From contig DASXPH010000010.1 in NCBI GenBank assembly GCA_036493735.1, positions 62,001-126,000 on the forward strand: a stretch of DNA of 64,000 bases, in the 5' to 3' direction. The notes beneath the pieces are model-generated. The model was not told the DNA's origin and made no database searches. It saw only the letters and a program-made list of their open reading frames with translations. The stretch comes from AG2 sp036493735. GTDB taxonomy: Bacteria > Gemmatimonadota > Gemmatimonadetes > Gemmatimonadales > Gemmatimonadaceae. Shown in pieces: positions 60,120 to 64,000 of the stretch (positions are counted from its first letter, which is position 1; the number at the start of each line of letters is the position of its first letter). The translations under genes and the position numbers were made by a program.

Positions 60120-61682
60120 ATGAAACGAGAGCTCTTGATCAATGCCGCGCCACGCGAGACGCGTGTCGCGATTCTGGAGGACGACGAGCTAGTTGAGTTG
60201 CTGGTCGACCGGCCAGAAGCTCGACGGATGGTCGGCGACATTTACCTCGGACGCGTAGAAGCCGTATTGCCTGGCATTCAGGCCGCGTTCGTCGACATCG
60301 GCACCGAAAAGAGTGCCTTTCTCCATTCGTCGGATCTCGTCTTTCCCGAAGACGATGTCGATCGCGACGACGACGCCGACGATACCGAGGACGACTCGCG
60401 CGACGAAAAGGACGAGGCGCGCGGCCGTCGGAGCAAGGCGCCTCCGATTCAGGATTTGTTAAAGCGCGGCCAGGATATCGTCGTTCAGGTCTCCAAGGAG
60501 CCGATTTCGACGAAAGGACCGCGGGTCACCGCGCAAATCTCACTGGCGGGACGTTTCATCGTCTACATGCCATTCGCGTCGCGCGTCGGCGTCAGTCGAA
60601 AGATTGGCGATCGCGCCGAGCGGCAGCGTCTTCGCGAGCAGATGCAGAAGCTGCTGCCGGAGGATTCAGGCGGCATCATCGTCCGAACCGTGGGTGAAGA
60701 CGTCACGGAGGAAACATTCGAGCGTGAGATGAGCACGCTGATGAATCAGTGGAAGCGCATCAAGCGAAAGACCCATTTCGTGCGCGCGCCATCGCTGATT
60801 CACCGAGAGACCAGCCTGACGCGCGGCCTCATGCGCGACGTATTCAGCACCAAGGTCGAGCAGGTCACCGTCGACTCGCGCCAGGTGTTCAACGAGATCG
60901 TCGAATACCTGAAGGCCATCGCCCCGGAGCTGATCGATCGCGTGAAGCTCTACGAGGACGTTGTTCCGCTGTTCGACAAGGCGAACATCGAGCACGAGAT
61001 CAGAGACCTCTTCAAACGTCGCTGCGACCTCCCTTCGGGCGGCTATCTGATCATCGAGCCAACGGAAGCCCTCGTCTCGATCGACGTGAATTCCGGTCGC
61101 TATACGGGCAAGCGGGATCCCGAGAAAACGATCCTCAAGACGAACCTGGAGGCTGCTCGAGAGGTAGCGCGGCAGCTCCGACTTCGGGATATCGGCGGCA
61201 TCATCGTCTGCGATTACATCGACATGGAGACGAAGGCGAACCGCGACCGGGTGCTACAGGAGCTACGTACCCACCTGGGTCGGGACCGTGCGCGAACGAA
61301 GGCGTTTGCGGTGAGCGACCTTGGCCTCGTGGAAATGACGCGCCAGCGCGTGAGGCAGAGTCACCTGCAGAATATGACCGAGCCATGCCCGACCTGCCAC
61401 GGCACCGGCCGAGTCTTCACGGCCGAGACGATAGTTCGCCGCGTCGAGCGCTCGGTGCGACGAATGGGTGTCGAAGGGCGGCGCGATCACCTGATCGTGA
61501 AGCTCCATCCCGAGGTGGCAATGTACGTCCTCGAGAATGAGAAGGATTTGTTGAAGAAGCTCGAGAAGCTGGCCGGTTTCGCTCTCGAGCTACGCGACGA
61601 TCCTCTCCTGCGACCTGACGAGTTCAAGCTGGTCGTGAAGTCAGCCGGCCGAGACGTCACCCAGCAATATGCCGTCGCTTAG
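60120..61682 (+). CDS. rng: Ribonuclease G (RNase E/G family) with an acidic insert
   Basis: 520 residues from ATG 60120 (GTG 60108 is in frame). The S1 RNA-binding domain (about 35-125) contains IYLGRVEAVLPGIQAAFVDIG and is interrupted at about 80-105 by an Asp/Glu-rich stretch (DDVDRDDDADD). Catalytic core: SIDVNSGRYTG and GGIIVCDYIDM supply the Mg-binding Asp residues; CPTCHGTG is the zinc-link. Cleaves AU-rich single-stranded RNA, maturing 5S/16S rRNA and decaying mRNA. It precedes rplU-rpmA as in many bacteria. Confidence 0.94.
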   Translation: MKRELLINAAPRETRVAILEDDELVELLVDRPEARRMVGDIYLGRVEAVLPGIQAAFVDIGTEKSAFLHSSDLVFPEDDVDRDDDADDTEDDSRDEKDEARGRRSKAPPIQDLLKRGQDIVVQVSKEPISTKGPRVTAQISLAGRFIVYMPFASRVGVSRKIGDRAERQRLREQMQKLLPEDSGGIIVRTVGEDVTEETFEREMSTLMNQWKRIKRKTHFVRAPSLIHRETSLTRGLMRDVFSTKVEQVTVDSRQVFNEIVEYLKAIAPELIDRVKLYEDVVPLFDKANIEHEIRDLFKRRCDLPSGGYLIIEPTEALVSIDVNSGRYTGKRDPEKTILKTNLEAAREVARQLRLRDIGGIIVCDYIDMETKANRDRVLQELRTHLGRDRARTKAFAVSDLGLVEMTRQRVRQSHLQNMTEPCPTCHGTGRVFTAETIVRRVERSVRRMGVEGRRDHLIVKLHPEVAMYVLENEKDLLKKLEKLAGFALELRDDPLLRPDEFKLVVKSAGRDVTQQYAVA

Positions 61683-61744
61683 CGGCCCCTAGACCCTAGC
61701 CCCTAACTGGTTTAGCTTTTGAGGCTCTACCAACTTTTCATTCC
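61683..61744 (+). promoter_or_regulatory. Leader of rplU with CCCTA-type words
   Basis: The 62 bases before rplU contain CCCCTAGACCCTAGCCCCTAA, related to the words flanking the hairpin at 59618. The rplU start has no Shine-Dalgarno sequence (CTTTTCATTCC precedes it). Promoter elements are not clear. Confidence 0.35.
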
Positions 61745-62062
61745 ATGCCGTACGCAATCATCAAGACCGGTGGCAAGCAGTTCCGTGTCGAGCCGGGTCG
61801 CACATATCGAATTCCGTCGCTGGTCGGCGAGGCTGGCAGTGACATCGAGTTCAACGAGGTTCTCCTCGGCTCCGATGGCAGCAACGTTCGCACGGGTGTG
61901 CCGGCGCTGAAGGGTGCCAAGGTCACGGGCGAGATCGTCAAGCACGGACGCGGCGAGAAAATCATCGTCTTCAAGCACAAGCGCCGAAAGAACTACGCAC
62001 GGAAGCGTGGCCACCGACAAGGCTTCACTGAAGTTCGTATCAACGACATCAGCCTCGGCTGA
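61745..62062 (+). CDS. rplU: 50S ribosomal protein L21
   Basis: 105 residues, the usual length. It begins MPYAIIKTGGKQFRVEPG and ends with the basic KHKRRKNYARKRGHRQGFTEVRI, both diagnostic of bL21. Binds 23S rRNA. It is 15 bases ahead of rpmA, the standard partner, and follows rng. Start ATG lacks an evident ribosome site, which is unusual for a highly expressed protein. Confidence 0.97.
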   Translation: MPYAIIKTGGKQFRVEPGRTYRIPSLVGEAGSDIEFNEVLLGSDGSNVRTGVPALKGAKVTGEIVKHGRGEKIIVFKHKRRKNYARKRGHRQGFTEVRINDISLG

Positions 62063-62077
62063 GCGAGGGATAGACAG

Positions 62078-62356
62078 ATGGCACATAAGAAAGGGGTCGG
62101 TTCTTCGCGTAACGGCCGCGACAGCAACCCCAAATTCCAGGGCGTCAAGCGGTTCGGCGGCCAGCGTGTTCGGGCGGGCAACATCATCATTCGCCAGGAT
62201 GGTACGAGGTATCATCCGGGCACGAATGTCGGATTGGGCACGGATTACACGATCTTCGCGCTCGTCGACGGAGTCGTGAAGTTCGAGCACAAGAATCGGA
62301 AGCGGTACAAGGTGAGCGTTCATCCGGAGCCGGCCGCAACAGGCACTAACGGCTGA
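62078..62356 (+). CDS. rpmA: 50S ribosomal protein L27
   Basis: 92 residues. MAHKKGVGSSRNGRDS, GVKRFGGQRVRAGNIIIRQ and GTRYHPGTNVGLG are typical of bL27; the short N-terminus reaches the peptidyl-transferase centre. No cleavable N-terminal extension as in Firmicutes. A strong terminator follows 68 bases after the stop. Confidence 0.97.
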   Translation: MAHKKGVGSSRNGRDSNPKFQGVKRFGGQRVRAGNIIIRQDGTRYHPGTNVGLGTDYTIFALVDGVVKFEHKNRKRYKVSVHPEPAATGTNG

Positions 62357-62424
62357 ACTGGCGAGACAGCCAGGGAGCGTGCGCAACGCGCACGCGACGC
62401 CAAATAAGCCCTCGCGAGCGTTCG

Positions 62425-62458
62425 AGCCCCTGCCGAATGGCGGGGGCTTTCGTTTTTT
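62425..62458 (+). terminator. Rho-independent terminator after rpmA
   Basis: AGCCCCTGCC, GAAT loop, GGCGGGGGCT, then TTCGTTTTTT. The GC-rich stem with one mismatch and six-T run is a classical intrinsic terminator ending the rng-rplU-rpmA transcript. Confidence 0.9.
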
Positions 62459-62503
62459 CCTCGCGTGCTGTTCTCTTCGAGAGAAGTTCACCGTGAGCGA
62501 ACA

Positions 62504-62830
62504 ATGGCTCTCTGGGATCGCGTCAGAACGGAGCTCGATCGCGCGGGCCGCGTCGCGCAACATGCATTCGATGAAGGCCGGCTCCGGCTCGAGATGCTAC
62601 GGCTCCGGCGGCAAGCGGATGTCGCCGCGCAGCGGCTGGGATATGCTATCTATCGCGCGAAGCGTGAATCGCGCGAGCTCGCGGCCGATGAGTACACCGC
62701 GCTCGCCCGCGGGATTGAGATGGCCGAAGCAGAAGTGGAGCGGTTTCGCCGTCTGATCGATGAAGCCGCAACGCGACGGCGGAAGAGCCTGACGTTCGAA
62801 CCGACGGATCCTGGTCGCGGGACTCCGTAA
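62504..62830 (+). CDS. Small coiled-coil protein, function unknown
   Basis: 108 residues from ATG 62504. Almost wholly alpha-helical and highly charged: ALWDRVRTELDRAGRVAQHAF, then DEGRLRLEMLRLRRQADVAAQRLG and a second helix to about residue 95. No signal peptide, no catalytic motif. It follows the rpmA terminator by 45 bases with its own start; no clear ribosome site. It might be a stress or division-associated coiled coil, but this cannot be shown. Confidence 0.6.
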   Translation: MALWDRVRTELDRAGRVAQHAFDEGRLRLEMLRLRRQADVAAQRLGYAIYRAKRESRELAADEYTALARGIEMAEAEVERFRRLIDEAATRRRKSLTFEPTDPGRGTP

Positions 62831-62840
62831 CTCTCGACGT

Positions 62841-63323
62841 GAAGCGACGTTCGGGTCGACCGGCGTCACGTTTGTGAGGTGTGGAGTCACGTTTGTGATC
62901 TGAAGAGCTCCGTTCGTGTCGTACAAAGTCGCGTTCGTGTCGTACAAAGTCGCGTTCGTGTCGTACGAAGCCGCGTTCGTGTCGTACAAAGTCGCGTTCG
63001 TGTCGTACGAAGCCGCGTTCGTGTCGTACGAAGCCGCGTTCGTGTCGTACGTTGCGGCGTTCGTGTCCGACTTTGGCGCGTTGCACTCCATCGGAGCAGC
63101 TTTCGCCTTCAGTTTTGCGAGCTTCGCCTCACGAGGTGTTGCCTTCGCCTCCGGTTTTGTCCCGGATGCCTCACGATCTGGCAGGTGATACTGCGGATCT
63201 GCTGACGAAGCGAATGCTTTTGCCGCGTTCGCCTTCAGAAATGGAGCGTTCGCCTTCGACTTTGGAACTTTCACCTTCGGAGTTGGAGCGTTCGCCTTCA
63301 GAATTGGACCGTTCCGAGAGAGT
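62841..63323. repeat. Phase-locked array of 23 degenerate 21-bp units
   Basis: Reading from 62841 in steps of 21 bases gives 23 consecutive units with no indel. Column 4 is G in every unit; most units contain CGTTCG followed by TGTC (units 4-11) or CCTTC (units 13, 15, 19, 20 and 22). Units 5-10 differ only by AAAGTC versus GAAGCC starts. Only the minus-strand frame (open 62597-63343, TTG start) is free of stops across all units; it would encode heptapeptides such as AASYDTN and ATLYDTN. The plus-strand frame giving SYKVAFV heptads is stopped in units 3 and 17. Coding is possible, not shown. Confidence 0.9.
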
Positions 63324-63364
63324 TTCTCTCCCGCTTGCCCCAAACACGTGCTCTTTGTCGCAGA

Positions 63365-63437
63365 ATGACGCAGATAACGCAGACGACACTGTACCTTGCA
63401 CGAGCGGTTACAGCGTCTTCTGCGTTATCTGCGTCAT
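63365..63437. repeat. 19-bp perfect inverted repeat, arms ATGACGCAGATAACGCAGA / complement
   Basis: Left arm 63365-63383, right arm 63419-63437 (TCTGCGTTATCTGCGTCAT), separated by 35 bases; pairing extends imperfectly on both sides. Each arm is itself built from near-repeats of TCTGCGT(T/C)A. No T-run follows. It lies 73 bases beyond the end of the amidohydrolase gene (minus strand) and could be its terminator or a dispersed palindromic element. Confidence 0.88.
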
Positions 63438-63509
63438 CTGCGTTGAAGATTCTTCAATCGTTGCTCGAGCGCCTGAACCGAGGGCCCGGAGCGTTGCGCG
63501 CGAAAACCG

Positions 63510-64000
63510 TCACGGCGCTCGGTAATTCGGCGGTAGCGTCTTGTATCGCTGCTCCAACAGATCCTGACGCGTGGGCCCGCGCACTTCGCGTCCGCGAATG
63601 AAGACGTGCTCCGGCTGGGTCGCGAACTCGAACGGATCGCCACTCCACACCACGACGTCCGCGTCGCGCCCGGGCTGCAACGACCCGACGCGGTCGGCAA
63701 CGCCGAAGATTTCAGCTGGGGTCAGCGTGATTGCGCGCAGCGCGTCGTCATGCGACATCCCGTACGCGACGGCGTTGCCCGCCTCGTACCGCACGTTGCG
63801 AACGTTGAATGCCTCCTCGTCACCACCGCCGGCGTTACCGATCAGCGCCACCGCAACGCCAGCGCGACGTAACAGCCCCGCATTCTCCTGCCGCGTGCCC
63901 AGACGTGAGAAGGTCATCGGGATGTTGTTCATCGCGCCGGTAAGCACCGGCACCTTCGCCGCGGCAAGCTTGTCGGCGACCATCCACGCCTCGTCGCCGC
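63510..64000 (-). CDS. Amidohydrolase family protein, C-terminal part (5' end outside window)
   Basis: The frame is open to the window edge and ends at 63510; 163 residues are visible. AVAYGMSHDDALRAITLTPAEIFGVADRVGSLQPGRDADVVVWSGDPFE (quoted here by ends AVAYGM and SGDPFE) is the typical C-terminal barrel end and composite beta domain of amidohydrolases of the imidazolonepropionase-like group. The N-terminal metal ligands lie outside. GGDEEAFNVRNVRYEAGNAV corresponds to the region near the catalytic Asp. Many relatives are secreted, but this cannot be checked here. Substrate unknown. Confidence 0.85.
   Translation of the reverse strand, partial: GDEAWMVADKLAAAKVPVLTGAMNNIPMTFSRLGTRQENAGLLRRAGVAVALIGNAGGGDEEAFNVRNVRYEAGNAVAYGMSHDDALRAITLTPAEIFGVADRVGSLQPGRDADVVVWSGDPFEFATQPEHVFIRGREVRGPTRQDLLEQRYKTLPPNYRAP

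Noticed and set aside
59753..60196. 147-codon plus-strand open frame before RNase G
   Set aside because: Overlaps the rng start by 77 bases, lacks a ribosome site and recognisable features; kept only as a note on the spacer.
62841..63323. Possible CRISPR array
   Set aside because: Units are 21 bp, directly adjacent with no unique spacers, and they diverge along their whole length; no cas genes are nearby.
1..64000. tRNA, rRNA, transposase, integrase or phage genes
   Set aside because: I scanned for tRNA-like cloverleaf arms, rRNA words and typical mobile-element proteins and saw none; a tRNAscan/Infernal run would be decisive.

Overview
The window is 64 kb of GC-rich bacterial chromosome that reads as ordinary core genome. 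It holds about 54 protein genes and no tRNA, rRNA, prophage or insertion sequence that I can recognise. Genes sit in long same-strand runs joined by ATGA/GTGA overlaps. The protein style (many GTG starts, two-membrane lipoproteins, HD-GYP/GGDEF signalling, heavily overlapped operons) fits a soil bacterium of the Gemmatimonadota. That assignment is inference from gene style, not a database match.

Layout. (1) 1-15628, minus strand: a 15-gene run read from truA down to a glycosyltransferase cut by the window edge. It carries purine synthesis genes purB, purC, purS, purQ, purL and purF, phosphatidylethanolamine synthesis (pssA, psd), an HtrA protease with a lipobox, a transaldolase-like protein lacking its catalytic lysine, and ppdK. 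(2) 15828-29403, plus strand except lexA: a GAF coiled-coil protein and trpD, then trpC-trpF-trpB, a HEAT-repeat gene and an HD-GYP gene, then trpA, a membrane GAF/chemoreceptor-like protein, folB, folK, yqeK and a LytR_C protein. (3) 29332-30432, minus: rlmN. (4) 30833-47083, plus: aspS-phoH-pgpH-ybeY, two CBS proteins, then an acyl-CoA module (meaB, a split B12 acyl-CoA mutase, a methyltransferase, an MCC-like carboxyltransferase, two AtuA-like genes, an enoyl-CoA hydratase) and a small membrane protein. (5) 47117-53090, minus: a 1597-residue HD-GYP/GGDEF/ATPase/TPR protein, then a 58-residue secreted peptide and a lipoprotein. (6) 53750-62830, plus: peptidase U32, recQ, an acyl-CoA dehydrogenase, RNase G, rplU, rpmA and a small coiled-coil protein. 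(7) 62841-64000: a 483-bp array of 21-bp units, a long inverted repeat, and the C-terminal half of an amidohydrolase.

How the genes work together. The first run couples purine and phospholipid synthesis with envelope quality control. The second places cyclic-di-nucleotide and sensory genes inside and beside tryptophan and folate synthesis. The acyl-CoA module looks like branched-chain acyl-CoA metabolism; the mutase has the Phe/Gln pair of isobutyryl-CoA mutase rather than the Tyr/Arg pair of methylmalonyl-CoA mutase.

Most interesting signals: an 8-bp word, GCCTAACG, found 20 times by eye and equally in both orientations; the phase-locked 21-bp array; the HEAT/HD-GYP pair with a shared N-terminal region inside the trp genes; the giant c-di-GMP-type regulator; and the isobutyryl-CoA-mutase-like cluster.
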